This document shows, in pieces, positions 25,632 through 35,230 of a stretch of DNA of 64,000 bases; position 1 is the stretch's first letter, and the number at the start of each line of letters is the position of its first letter. Both the position numbers and the translations under genes were made by a program. The DNA comes from JAXGXT01 sp040772665 (GTDB lineage: Bacteria; Bacillota; Clostridia; Lachnospirales; Anaerotignaceae): contig JAXGXT010000002.1 of the NCBI GenBank assembly GCA_040772665.1, positions 310,001 to 374,000 on the forward strand. The letters run 5' to 3'. The notes beneath the pieces were generated by a model. The model was given only the letters and a program-made list of their open reading frames with translations. It was not told the origin of the DNA and did no database searches.

Positions 25632-26369
25632 ATGAAATATTTCAAATATTTATTTTTCAGGCTTAAATATGACATGGAGGAAGTTTATTTAAGACTGATT
25701 AAAAAAAGTGAAGAAGAAATTTATTACATAGGCGGTAGTGATGTTTTTCCCTCTCCACTTACTCCTCAAGAAGAGTTAACAATACTTTCAAGGCTTGGCA
25801 CAGAAGACGAACAAGGGGCAAAGGCAATTTTAATTGAAAGAAACTTAAGGCTTGTTGTATATATAGCAAGAAAGTTTGAAAACACAGGAATAAATGTTGA
25901 AGATTTAATATCCATCGGAACAATAGGCCTTATTAAAGCCATAAATACATTTAAAACAGACAAAAATATAAAACTTGCTACGTACGCCTCACGCTGCATT
26001 GAAAACGAAATTTTAATGCATTTAAGAAGAAGTGCAAAAATCAAAACAGAGGTTTCCATTGACGAACCGCTTAATGTGGACTGGGAGGGAAACGAGCTTC
26101 TTTTAAGTGATATTTTGGGAACGGATAATGACATTATATATAGAAACATCGAAGATGAGGTTGATAAAATGCTTTTAAACAAAGCTCTTGAAAAACTTAA
26201 TAAACGTGAAGAAAAAATAATTAAGTTAAGATTTGGAATGACGGATAACGGAGAGGAAAAAACTCAAAAAGAAGTTGCCGATCTTTTGGGTATATCCCAA
26301 AGTTATATTTCAAGGCTTGAAAAAAGAATAATAGGAAGGCTTAAAAAAGAAATGAATAAAATGGTATAG
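25632..26369 (+). CDS. sigE: RNA polymerase sigma-E precursor
   Basis: The 245-residue sigma-70 family protein has an N-terminal pro-sequence ending near YYIGGSD (residues 31-37), the expected region for SpoIIGA cleavage. Region 2 has [38 protein letters not shown] and region 4 has [41 protein letters not shown]. Sigma-E directs early mother-cell genes in sporulation. In many Clostridia sigG follows; here a terminator follows and no sigG is in the window. Confidence 0.96.
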   Translation: MKYFKYLFFRLKYDMEEVYLRLIKKSEEEIYYIGGSDVFPSPLTPQEELTILSRLGTEDEQGAKAILIERNLRLVVYIARKFENTGINVEDLISIGTIGLIKAINTFKTDKNIKLATYASRCIENEILMHLRRSAKIKTEVSIDEPLNVDWEGNELLLSDILGTDNDIIYRNIEDEVDKMLLNKALEKLNKREEKIIKLRFGMTDNGEEKTQKEVADLLGISQSYISRLEKRIIGRLKKEMNKMV

Positions 26370-26391
26370 TTATAAAGAAAAAGTCTAAAAT

Positions 26392-26454
26392 AAATCAGGG
26401 CTTAAAAGAATGAAGTTTAAACTACAAACATTCTTATAATAAAAGCCCTGATTT
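26392..26454. terminator. bidirectional terminator between sigE and the zinc-ribbon gene
   Basis: AAATCAGGGCTT (26392-26403) pairs with AAGCCCTGATTT (26443-26454), a perfect 12-bp stem. An inner AGAATG/CATTCT stem is also possible. T or A runs flank it on both sides, serving the two convergent genes. Confidence 0.85.
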
Positions 26455-26461
26455 TAATATA

Positions 26462-26830
26462 CTAAAGTTTTATTCCGCACTTTGGGCAATGAATAAAATC
26501 GTCATGTATTTCATAACCGCAATTTGGACATGTTTTGTATGTAGTGAAATTTCCGTCAAGAGGTTCAAGGTCGTTATCTGTAATAGGAACAATTTCGCCT
26601 GCTTCAATTTTTTTCCCTATTTCCTTATTAAGAAGATAAAGATTTTCACAGCACTCAAAATTAACAATATATTTTTTTGAGAATTTAAAAATAGGTATGA
26701 AAAACAAACTAAAACATGAAGCCGAAACTATTATTGTATATTTGCACAGTTTGCCGCATCTTGGGCAAAAACCGCTTAAATCATAGGGCAGTTTTTTTTG
26801 TACGGGCATTATTCCGAAAAAGAAAAACAT
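26462..26830 (-). CDS. zinc-ribbon membrane-associated protein of unknown function
   Basis: This 122-residue protein has an N-terminal CxxC (CPRCGKLCKY, about 21-30), a hydrophobic stretch (about 31-48, IIVSASCFSLFFIPIF) and a C-terminal zinc ribbon, CPNCGYEIHDDFIHCPKCGIKL. Longer frames exist, but AAAGGAGGAG places the start ATG at 26830. The layout resembles double zinc-ribbon proteins of Firmicutes annotated only as hypothetical. It is convergent to sigE and divergent from purL, so it is a single-gene unit. I do not assign a function. Confidence 0.75.
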   Translation of the reverse strand: MFFFFGIMPVQKKLPYDLSGFCPRCGKLCKYTIIVSASCFSLFFIPIFKFSKKYIVNFECCENLYLLNKEIGKKIEAGEIVPITDNDLEPLDGNFTTYKTCPNCGYEIHDDFIHCPKCGIKL

Positions 26831-26917
26831 TATACTCCTCCTTTCATAAAAAGATATTAACATGATTTAGAAAAAACAGCAAGTTTATAGTTTTAATGAC
26901 AAATCAAGCAAATGTGT

Positions 26918-26946
26918 TTTACATATTTCAATATGCATGGTAAAAT
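26918..26946 (+). promoter_or_regulatory. sigma-A promoter of purL
   Basis: TTTACA (26918-26923), 17 bases, TAAAAT (26941-26946). The short 5' leader leaves no room for a purine riboswitch. Confidence 0.65.
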
Positions 26947-26996
26947 AAAGTAGTTAATTATGTGTTTAAAACAAATGCTAAAGGAGAAGTAAGATT

Positions 26997-29900
26997 ATGA
27001 GTATAAAACGCCTATATGTAGAAAAGAAAAAGGGCTGCGATGTTGAGGCTCAAAGTCTTTTGTCAGACGTGAAAGAAAATCTTGGGATAAGCGGACTTAT
27101 TAATTTAAGAATTTTCAATCGCTATGATATTGAGGGAATTTCAGATGAAGATTATAAGGCGGCAAAAACCACAATTTTTTCTGAACCTCCCGTGGACGAT
27201 GTTTATGAAGAAAAATTGGTGTTTGAAAACGGTGAAAAGGTGTTTGCAATTGAATATCTTCCGGGACAGTATGACCAAAGGGCCGATTCGGCTATGCAAT
27301 GTATTCAAATAATTTCTCAAAAGGAAAAGCCTATTATTGCCGTTGCTAAAATAATTGCATTGGAGGGCAATATAACAGATGAGGATTTTGAAAAAATTAA
27401 GAACTACTGCATAAATCCTGTTGACAGCCGTGAAGCTGTTTTAGAAAAACCCTCAAGCATTATTATGGAAATGGAATATCCTGATGATATTAAAGAATTT
27501 CCAGGCTTTATAGAAAAAACAGAAGAAGAAATTATTAAACTTAAAGAAGAATTTGAAACTGCCATGAGTTCAGAAGATTTGCTTTTTTGTCAAAAATATT
27601 TCCGTGATGTTGAAAAAAGAAATCCTACAACAACGGAAATTAAGGTTATTGACACATATTGGTCTGATCATTGCAGGCACACAACTTTCAACACAAAAAT
27701 TGAAAGTGTTGAATTTGAAGAAGGCATTTATAAGCCTCTAATGGAAAAAGCATATGAGCAATATCTTGAAGAAAGAAAAGATGTTTACGGAGAAAGAGAA
27801 AAAGACATCTGCCTTATGGATATTGCCGTTTTAGGTATGAAAGCTTTACGAAAAAAAGGTTTGCTTGATAACCTTGATCAGTCTGAGGAGATTAACGCCT
27901 GCTCTATTGTTGTTCCTGTTGATGTGGATGGTGTTTTTGAAGATTGGCTTATAATGTTTAAAAATGAAACTCATAACCACCCCACTGAAATTGAACCTTT
28001 TGGCGGCGCTGCAACTTGCCTTGGCGGAGCAATTCGTGACCCGCTAAGCGGAAGAAGCTATGTATATCAGGCAATGCGTGTAACTGGAAGCGGAGATCCA
28101 AGGGCGAAGGTTGAAGATACAATAGAGGGAAAACTTCCTCAAAGAAAAATTACAACAGAAGCCGCAAGGGGATATAGCTCTTATGGTAACCAAATTGGAA
28201 TTGCGACAGGCCATGTGTCTGAAATATATGACGAAGGATATATAGCAAAAAGAATGGAAATCGGCGCTGTTATAGGGGCTGCGAAAAAAGAAAATGTTAT
28301 TCGTGAAGTCCCTGCGGCAGGAGATCTTATTATTCTTGCAGGAGGCAGAACAGGACGTGACGGCTGCGGCGGTGCAACAGGTTCTTCAAAAGTTCACACT
28401 TTGGAAAGCATTACATCATGCGGAGCCGAAGTTCAAAAAGGAAACCCGCCCACTGAAAGAAAACTTCAAAGACTTTTTAGAAACCCAAATGTAAGCAAAA
28501 TGATAAAACGCTGTAATGACTTTGGTGCAGGCGGTGTTTCGGTTGCCATAGGAGAATTGGCAGACGGGCTTACAATTGACCTTGATGTTGTTCCTAAAAA
28601 ATATGAGGGACTTGACGGAACAGAACTTGCAATTTCTGAAAGCCAGGAAAGAATGGCTGTTGTAATTGATAAAAATGATTTTGAAAAGTTTGTTGCATTT
28701 GCTGAAGAAGAAAACCTTGAAGCCACATTGGTTGCAGTTGTTACCGATAACAGAAGGCTTGTTATGAAATGGCGAGGAAAGCCTATTGTTGACATTTCAA
28801 GAGATTTTCTTGACACAAGCGGTGTAACACAAAAAGCCGACGTTAAGGTGTTGTCACCTCAAAAAGGCAGTTATTTTGACACTCCGTCTGTATCTGTGGA
28901 AGACAGCGAAATTAAAGAGGCATGGCTTGACAATTTAAAAGACTTAAACATTGCAAGTCAAAAAGGTCTTGTGGAACGTTTTGATTCTACAATAGGTGCA
29001 TCAACGGTTTTAATGCCTTTTGGAGGCATAAATCAGCTTACGCCTACAGAGGTTATGGCTGCAAAGGTGCCTATGCTTGAAGGCGAAACAAACACAGCAA
29101 CATTGATGAGTTACGGCTATAACCCTAAAATTTCAAAATGGAGTCCTTTCCATGGTGCTGTTTATGCTGTGGTGGAGTCTTTGGCAAAAATTGTTGCGGC
29201 AGGCGGAGATTTTTCCAAGGCAAGACTTTCATTTCAGGAATACTTTGAAAAACTTGGTGAAGATGAAACCAAATGGGGTAAACCTTTTTCTGCCCTTGTG
29301 GGTGCATTTAAAGCCCAGATGGAGTTTGGAACAGCGGCTATAGGCGGAAAAGACAGCATGAGCGGAACATTTATGGATTTAACTGTGCCGCCCACACTTG
29401 TATCTTTTGCTGTAAGCCATACAAATGTTGATAATATTATTTCCCCGGAATTTAAAAACGATGGCAACATGGTTGTTTATCTTCCAGCAAAAAGAGATAA
29501 GTATGATATGCCTGACTTTGAGTATATTAAAAAGCTTTTTGTGCTTGTAACATCGCTTATAGAAAAGGGAATATGTATTTCTGCTCATACTGTAAGAAGC
29601 GGAGGAATTGCCGAAGCTTTAAGCAAAATGATGTTCGGAAACGGCATAGGAGTAGATTTTGAATGTGACATTAAAAATGAAACTTTGTTTAAACCTGATT
29701 ATGGCTCATTTATTTTAGAAATTAAAAACACTAAAGTAATTGATTTTATGGGCCTTGATGCTGTAATTTTAGGAAAAACCATTGATAAGGCAGTTATTCA
29801 GATAAACGATGTTGAAATAACCATGGAAGAAATGCTTCCCGCGTGGAGTGAAACGTTAGAAAAAGTATTCCCTACAAAGGTTAAAAATCTTCCGTCTGAA

Positions 29901-30758
29901 AGCCCTGAAATTAAGGCATATGTAAACAATAAGTTTATAAAATCAAGCTTTTCATTTGCAAAACCAAAGGTGTTTATTCCTGTTTTCCCGGGAACTAACT
30001 GTGAATATGACTCTGCAAGAGCTTTTGAAAAAGCCGGAGCAGAAGTTAAAACCCTTGTTGTTGCCAATATGAATATACAGCTTCTTGAAAAATCCATTGA
30101 AAAAATGGTTGAAGAAATTAAAAGAAGCCAGATTTTAATGCTGCCCGGAGGTTTTAGCGCAGGGGATGAGCCGGATGGCTCAGGGAAATTTATTGCGGCT
30201 GTTTTAAGAAACCCTTATGTAAAAGAGGCGGTAACAGAACTTCTTAAAGACCGTGACGGGCTTATGCTTGGAATTTGCAACGGTTTTCAGGCACTTATTA
30301 AGCTGGGGCTTGTTCCATACGGAGAAATACGTGATATGGATGTGGAAAGCCCAACCCTTACCTACAATGCCATAGGCAGACACATTAGCTGCCTTACAAA
30401 CACAAAAGTAACATCAACACTTTCTCCTTGGCTTTGGGAAACAAACGTAGGGGATATACACACAATTCCCGTTTCTCATGGAGAGGGAAGGTTTATAGCT
30501 GAAAAAGAAGTTATTGAAGAGCTTATTGCAAGGGGTCAGATTGCAACTCAATATGCGGATAATAAAGGCAGTGCCACATATGATATAACCTTTAACCCTA
30601 ACGGTTCAATGATGGCTGTAGAGGGAATAACAAGTCCTGACGGGCGAGTGTTTGGTAAAATGGGACATTCTGAAAGAATTGGCAATGGTTTATATAAAAA
30701 TGTAATTGGGGATAAAGACCAGATGCTTTTTGAGTCAGGAGTAAAGTATTTTAAATAA
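26997..30758 (+). CDS. purL: phosphoribosylformylglycinamidine synthase, single-chain
   Basis: The 1253-residue protein is the large fused form (PurL plus PurQ). It uses glutamine and ATP to convert FGAR to FGAM in purine synthesis. Visible are DTYWSDHCRHTTF (about 220-232), FKNETHNHPTEIEPFGGAATCLGGAIRDPLSGR, and GGKDSMSGTF in the second half. The glutaminase domain starts near residue 985, with nucleophile C1094 in GICNGFQ and H1161/E1163 in SHGEGRF. Other purine genes are not adjacent. ATG at 26997 follows AAAGGAGAAG. Spacing to the next small gene is 18 bases with no terminator, so they may be cotranscribed. Confidence 0.95.
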   Translation: MSIKRLYVEKKKGCDVEAQSLLSDVKENLGISGLINLRIFNRYDIEGISDEDYKAAKTTIFSEPPVDDVYEEKLVFENGEKVFAIEYLPGQYDQRADSAMQCIQIISQKEKPIIAVAKIIALEGNITDEDFEKIKNYCINPVDSREAVLEKPSSIIMEMEYPDDIKEFPGFIEKTEEEIIKLKEEFETAMSSEDLLFCQKYFRDVEKRNPTTTEIKVIDTYWSDHCRHTTFNTKIESVEFEEGIYKPLMEKAYEQYLEERKDVYGEREKDICLMDIAVLGMKALRKKGLLDNLDQSEEINACSIVVPVDVDGVFEDWLIMFKNETHNHPTEIEPFGGAATCLGGAIRDPLSGRSYVYQAMRVTGSGDPRAKVEDTIEGKLPQRKITTEAARGYSSYGNQIGIATGHVSEIYDEGYIAKRMEIGAVIGAAKKENVIREVPAAGDLIILAGGRTGRDGCGGATGSSKVHTLESITSCGAEVQKGNPPTERKLQRLFRNPNVSKMIKRCNDFGAGGVSVAIGELADGLTIDLDVVPKKYEGLDGTELAISESQERMAVVIDKNDFEKFVAFAEEENLEATLVAVVTDNRRLVMKWRGKPIVDISRDFLDTSGVTQKADVKVLSPQKGSYFDTPSVSVEDSEIKEAWLDNLKDLNIASQKGLVERFDSTIGASTVLMPFGGINQLTPTEVMAAKVPMLEGETNTATLMSYGYNPKISKWSPFHGAVYAVVESLAKIVAAGGDFSKARLSFQEYFEKLGEDETKWGKPFSALVGAFKAQMEFGTAAIGGKDSMSGTFMDLTVPPTLVSFAVSHTNVDNIISPEFKNDGNMVVYLPAKRDKYDMPDFEYIKKLFVLVTSLIEKGICISAHTVRSGGIAEALSKMMFGNGIGVDFECDIKNETLFKPDYGSFILEIKNTKVIDFMGLDAVILGKTIDKAVIQINDVEITMEEMLPAWSETLEKVFPTKVKNLPSESPEIKAYVNNKFIKSSFSFAKPKVFIPVFPGTNCEYDSARAFEKAGAEVKTLVVANMNIQLLEKSIEKMVEEIKRSQILMLPGGFSAGDEPDGSGKFIAAVLRNPYVKEAVTELLKDRDGLMLGICNGFQALIKLGLVPYGEIRDMDVESPTLTYNAIGRHISCLTNTKVTSTLSPWLWETNVGDIHTIPVSHGEGRFIAEKEVIEELIARGQIATQYADNKGSATYDITFNPNGSMMAVEGITSPDGRVFGKMGHSERIGNGLYKNVIGDKDQMLFESGVKYFK

Positions 30759-30776
30759 TTAAGGGAGGAAATATAA

Positions 30777-30875
30777 ATGAAGATTACTGCTTTAGTTTTA
30801 AGTGCTGTTTCAGTTGCTGTTTCTGCTGCTTTATTGGCATTTTCTATTGTTAATTTGGCATCAAGAGACTACTAA
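30777..30875 (+). CDS. 32-residue single-span membrane peptide
   Basis: ATG at 30777 is preceded by AAGGGAGG (30761-30768), one of the best ribosome sites in the window, 8 bases upstream. The product starts MKITALVLSAVSVAVSAALL and ends AFSIVNLASRDY; apart from K2 and the last three residues it is hydrophobic or small, enough for one membrane span. The frame closes with TAA and fills the 153-base gap between purL and gap without overlap. I recognise no family. Composition could also be read as a short signal-like peptide. Function unknown. Confidence 0.7.
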   Translation: MKITALVLSAVSVAVSAALLAFSIVNLASRDY

Positions 30876-30899
30876 AATATTTTAAATTTTATAATCTAG

Positions 30900-31919
<1,020 letters not shown>

Positions 31920-31961
31920 GGCTATAAAGAATAAACAATTTTAAACATTATATAAGATATT

Positions 31962-32008
31962 AAAAGCTGCATTTCCGTAATAAATTTTGTGGAAATGTAG
32001 CTTTTTTT
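31962..32008 (+). terminator. intrinsic terminator of gap
   Basis: AAAAGCTGCATTTCC pairs with GGAAATGTAGCTTTT (15 bp with one G-T pair), followed by T7. Confidence 0.92.
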
Positions 32009-32069
32009 ATTGAAATTTAAAGCATATGATTTCAGTATAAAATTTATTATAAAAAGTGGCAAAAAACAA

Positions 32070-32098
32070 TTGACAAATTAATTAAGTTACTGTAAACT
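32070..32098 (+). promoter_or_regulatory. promoter of the feoA-feoA-feoB operon
   Basis: Perfect TTGACA (32070-32075), 17 bases, TAAACT (32093-32098). An operator-like dyad starts twelve bases downstream. Confidence 0.65.
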
Positions 32099-32109
32099 AA
32101 CTCTAAGAT

Positions 32110-32125
32110 GTTAGCAAATTCTAAC
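32110..32125. promoter_or_regulatory. GTTAG-N6-CTAAC dyad in front of feoA (candidate iron operator)
   Basis: GTTAG-CAAATT-CTAAC is a perfect 5-bp dyad just past the expected transcription start. Another CTAAC half lies at 32097-32101 and CTAAC repeats right after. DtxR/IdeR sites use TTAG/CTAA half-sites, so a DtxR-type repressor is likely. The same dyad returns before feoB. Confidence 0.55.
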
Positions 32126-32173
32126 TAACAATGATAAAATAATAATACTATTTATTTTTAAGGGGGGCTTTTT

Positions 32174-32386
32174 ATGATACCTTTAACAATGACTCAAATA
32201 GGAGAGATTAACGATATAAAAAAAATAACAGGAAAAGATGAAACTCGCCGCCATTTGGCTGAATTGGGTTTTGTTGTAGGCAGCAGTATTTCTGTTGTTT
32301 CAGAAATCGGCGGAAATATGATTTTGTCTGTAAAAGGCTCCAGGGTTGGCTTGGATAAATCTATGGCAAATCGTATTATGGTATAG
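32174..32386 (+). CDS. feoA: FeoA domain protein (first copy)
   Basis: The 70-residue protein is a lone SH3-like FeoA domain: MTQIGEINDIKKITG, then RRHLAELGFVVGSSISVVSEIGGNMILSVKGSRVGLDKSMANRIMV. FeoA binds FeoB and supports ferrous iron import. Start ATG at 32174 has AGGGGGG upstream. Twelve bases separate it from a second feoA. This copy has fewer charged residues than the second one. Confidence 0.9.
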   Translation: MIPLTMTQIGEINDIKKITGKDETRRHLAELGFVVGSSISVVSEIGGNMILSVKGSRVGLDKSMANRIMV

Positions 32387-32397
32387 GAGGAGAAACA

Positions 32398-32619
32398 ATG
32401 AAAACCTTAAAGGATTTAAAGGTGGGAGAAAATGCAGTGGTTGCAAAGCTGCATGGAGATGGTGCCATAAAAAGAAGAATTATGGACATGGGAATAACAA
32501 AAGGTGTTGAAATACATGTAAGAAAGGTTGCGCCTCTTGGTGACCCTATGGAGCTTAATGTAAGAGGGTATGAGCTTTCCATAAGAAAAAATGATGCGGA
32601 AATGATTGAAATATTATAA
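32398..32619 (+). CDS. feoA: FeoA domain protein (second copy)
   Basis: The 73-residue FeoA protein shows the typical MKTLKDLKVGENAVVAKLHGDGAIKRRIMDMGITKGVEIHVRKVAPLGDPMELNVRGYELSIRKNDAEMIEI fold, with the PLGDP turn of canonical FeoA. Tandem FeoA genes are common in Clostridia; the two may have different roles at FeoB. It has a TAGGAGGAG site and is cotranscribed with feoA1. Confidence 0.93.
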   Translation: MKTLKDLKVGENAVVAKLHGDGAIKRRIMDMGITKGVEIHVRKVAPLGDPMELNVRGYELSIRKNDAEMIEIL

Positions 32620-32640
32620 GTGTAAATATTTTAAACTTAT

Positions 32641-32656
32641 GTTAGCAGAAACTAAC
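32641..32656. promoter_or_regulatory. GTTAG-N6-CTAAC dyad in front of feoB
   Basis: GTTAG-CAGAAA-CTAAC repeats the feoA1 dyad exactly in both arms, 24 bases before the feoB start. A TAAACT (32632-32637) lies just upstream, as at feoA1, so an internal promoter under the same control is possible. Confidence 0.5.
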
Positions 32657-32679
32657 AAATGGAGGAGAAGGTAATTATT

Positions 32680-34830
32680 ATGGAAATAAAAATAGCGCTT
32701 GCAGGAAATCCCAATAGCGGTAAAACAACTATGTTTAATGATTTAACAGGCAGTTCTCAATATGTGGGAAACTGGCCGGGAGTTACAGTTGAAAAAAAAG
32801 AAGGATATTTAAAGGGCGATAAAGAAATTATAATACAGGATTTGCCGGGGATATATTCGCTTTCCCCTTATACTCTTGAAGAAGTTGTAACAAGGGAATA
32901 TCTTGTTAAAGAAAAGCCGGATGTAATTTTAAACATTGTAGACGGAACAAATATTGAAAGAAACTTGTATTTAACAACACAATTAATAGAACTTGGCATT
33001 CCTGTTGTTCTTGCCATAAACATGATTGATGCTGTAAGGAAAAATGGCGATGAAATAAATATAGAAAAATTAAGCAAAAGCCTTGGCTGTGAAGTAGTGA
33101 AAACTTCTGCTTTAAAAGGTATTGGCACAATAGAGGCGGCAAAAAAAGCAGTGGAAACAGCCAAAAATAAAACTGCTGTAGATGCACCGCATGTTTTTGA
33201 CGGAAGTGTTGAACATGCAATTGCTCACATTGAAGAATCTATTGAAGATTTAGTAAGCAAAGAAAACCTGAGATGGTTTGCAATTAAGATTTTTGAAAGA
33301 GACGAAAAGGTTATGGAAGAGCTGGCGCTTGACAAAGACCTTGCTGAACATATAGAAGAGCATATTCAAGAATGTGAAAATGAGCTTGATGATGATTCTG
33401 AAAGCATTATTACAAACCAAAGATATGCCTATATAAATGGAGTAACAGAAAAAAGTGTTAAGAAGAAAAAAAGGAAAAATAACCATTCCACTTCCGACAA
33501 TATAGACAGAATTGTTACAAACAGAGTTTTAGCTTTGCCTATATTTGCAGTAGTTATGTTTTTGGTTTACTACATATCAGTTACAACAGTTGGTACATTT
33601 GTTACAGACTTTACTAACGATGTTTTCTTTGGGGAATGGGTTTTACCTGCAGTCGGCGGATTCCTTGAAACAATGAATGTTGCACCTTGGTTAATCGGCA
33701 TGATTGTGGATGGTATTATCGGCGGAGTAGGGGCTGTTTTAGGCTTTGTTCCTCAAATGATTATTTTGTTTCTTATGCTTTCCTGCCTTGAAGACTGCGG
33801 ATATATGACACGAGTTGCGTTTATAATGGACAGAATTTTCCGTAAATTCGGACTTTCGGGAAAAAGCTTTATTCCTATGCTTATAGGTTCTGGTTGTTCT
33901 GTTCCCGGAATAATGGCTTCAAGAACAATAGAACAAGAGCATGACAGAAGAATGACAATAATGACAACTTCATTTATACCATGCGGTGCTAAAATGCCTA
34001 TAATTGCTTTAATAGCAGGAGCACTTTTTGGAGGAGCCTGGTGGGTTGCACCTTTGGCATATTTTATTGGAGTTGCGGCAGTTATTGTTTCAGGAGTTAT
34101 TTTAAAGAAAACAAAATGGTTTGAAGGAGATCCGGCACCTTTTATTATGGAACTTCCTTCTTATCACATCCCTTCATACAGAAACGTTTTTAGAAGTACA
34201 AGCGAGCGTGCTTTAAGCTTTATAAAAAGAGCCGGAACAATAATTTTATTATCCTCTGTTGTGTTATGGTTTTTACAGGGATTCGGCTTTGAAGGCGGAA
34301 GCATTATGTATGTAGAAGATAACAATGTAAGCCTTCTTGCAGCCCTTGGCGGCATTGCGGCACCTATATTTGCCCCCCTTGGCTTTGGCACATGGCAGGC
34401 AACAGTAGGAACAATAACAGGCTTAATTGCAAAAGAAAATGTTGTTGGCACTTTAGGCGTGCTTTACGGTTTCGCAGAAGTGGCTGAAAGCGGGGAAGAA
34501 TATTGGATGCTTTTTGCACAGGATTTTACTGCATTATCGGCATTTTCATTTATGCTTTTCAATCTTTTGTGCGCACCTTGTTTTGCTGCCATTGGAGCAA
34601 TAAGAAGAGAAATGAATAGCGGAAAATGGACTGTTTTTGCTATTACATACCTTTGTGTTTTCGCATATGTAGTTTCCTTTATAGTTTATCAAATTGGATT
34701 ATTCATAAACGGAACGGGCTTTACATTCTTAACTGCATTGGCTTTTGTAATGCTTGGTGCATTTATTTATCTTCTCTTTAGAAGTAAAAAAGAGAAGGAT
34801 GCAAAATTAAATATAAGTTTGGAAGGATGA
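32680..34830 (+). CDS. feoB: ferrous iron transporter FeoB
   Basis: The 716-residue protein has an N-terminal G domain with GNPNSGKTT (residues 9-17), GNWPGVTVEKKEG, DLPGIYSL and the NMID-type G4. A helical GDI linker carries an acidic stretch (ECENELDDDSES), and two Gate domains follow with the cysteine-bearing motifs IGSGCSVPGIMASRT and LCAPCFAAIGAIRRE. Start ATG at 32680 is chosen over 32659, because GGAGGAG (32660-32667) would lie inside the coding sequence otherwise. It imports Fe(II) across the cytoplasmic membrane. Confidence 0.95.
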   Translation: MEIKIALAGNPNSGKTTMFNDLTGSSQYVGNWPGVTVEKKEGYLKGDKEIIIQDLPGIYSLSPYTLEEVVTREYLVKEKPDVILNIVDGTNIERNLYLTTQLIELGIPVVLAINMIDAVRKNGDEINIEKLSKSLGCEVVKTSALKGIGTIEAAKKAVETAKNKTAVDAPHVFDGSVEHAIAHIEESIEDLVSKENLRWFAIKIFERDEKVMEELALDKDLAEHIEEHIQECENELDDDSESIITNQRYAYINGVTEKSVKKKKRKNNHSTSDNIDRIVTNRVLALPIFAVVMFLVYYISVTTVGTFVTDFTNDVFFGEWVLPAVGGFLETMNVAPWLIGMIVDGIIGGVGAVLGFVPQMIILFLMLSCLEDCGYMTRVAFIMDRIFRKFGLSGKSFIPMLIGSGCSVPGIMASRTIEQEHDRRMTIMTTSFIPCGAKMPIIALIAGALFGGAWWVAPLAYFIGVAAVIVSGVILKKTKWFEGDPAPFIMELPSYHIPSYRNVFRSTSERALSFIKRAGTIILLSSVVLWFLQGFGFEGGSIMYVEDNNVSLLAALGGIAAPIFAPLGFGTWQATVGTITGLIAKENVVGTLGVLYGFAEVAESGEEYWMLFAQDFTALSAFSFMLFNLLCAPCFAAIGAIRREMNSGKWTVFAITYLCVFAYVVSFIVYQIGLFINGTGFTFLTALAFVMLGAFIYLLFRSKKEKDAKLNISLEG

Positions 34831-34835
34831 TTAAT

Positions 34836-35006
34836 ATGATTAATATCTTAATGGAAAACCTTTCAACAATTGTGGTGGGAGGCTTAGTTTTTACATTAAT
34901 AGTTAAAACCTCATTAAAGATTATAAAAGATAAGAAAAACGGCATTGGCTCTTGCGGGCACAGCTGTAAAAGTTGTCCTTCATCAGGCGGATGCCATACT
35001 GAATAA
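34836..35006 (+). CDS. FeoB-associated Cys-rich membrane protein
   Basis: This 56-residue gene begins six bases after feoB with GGAAGG upstream. One membrane segment (about 9-24) is followed by a basic linker and a cysteine-rich tail, SCGHSCKSCPSSGGCHTE, with Cys at 40, 44, 47 and 53. Members of this FeoB-associated family occur next to feoB in Firmicutes and are thought to aid iron handling, though the mechanism is unknown. It ends the operon. Identification rests on position plus the Cys pattern. Confidence 0.88.
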   Translation: MINILMENLSTIVVGGLVFTLIVKTSLKIIKDKKNGIGSCGHSCKSCPSSGGCHTE

Positions 35007-35097
35007 TAAAAACATATAAATATGAACGTAGATAAAGTTTGATTTAAACCCCTATGTATATGTTGTTTTAACAAAAGTTTAACGGCATTTATTTTAA

Positions 35098-35140
35098 ACA
35101 ATACCCCGCACAGCTTTTAAAAAGCCGAGCGGGGTATTGT
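35098..35140 (+). terminator. stem-loop after the feo operon
   Basis: ACAATACCCCGC (35098-35109) and GCGGGGTATTGT (35129-35140) form a perfect 12-bp stem with an inner GCTTTT/AAAAAGC stem. There is no T run, so RNA processing or protection is possible besides termination. Confidence 0.55.
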
Positions 35141-35152
35141 GATATAAAACTT

Positions 35153-35210
35153 CTGCCCCTTTTCTAATTACACCGATTTTGGTATTGATTAGAAAAGGGG
35201 CAGATTTTTA
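35153..35210. terminator. bidirectional terminator between feo operon and fba
   Basis: CTGCCCCTTTTCTAAT and ATTAGAAAAGGGGCAG form a perfect 16-bp stem (35153-35168 with 35188-35203) and a 19-base loop. The plus strand continues with ATTTTTAAATTTT; the minus strand continues with AAGTTTTAT. Confidence 0.9.
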
Positions 35211-35230
35211 AATTTTAAATTTATTAATTT

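Noticed and set aside
26864..26996. Purine riboswitch before purL
   Set aside because: The leader after the promoter is only about 45 bases and lacks the aptamer stems.
30889..30894. TATAAT before gap as a promoter
   Set aside because: It would start transcription only about ten bases before the gap start codon and has no -35 box.
32659..32679. Seven-residue N-terminal extension of FeoB
   Set aside because: This segment contains the GGAGGAG ribosome site; the G domain starts properly from ATG at 32680.
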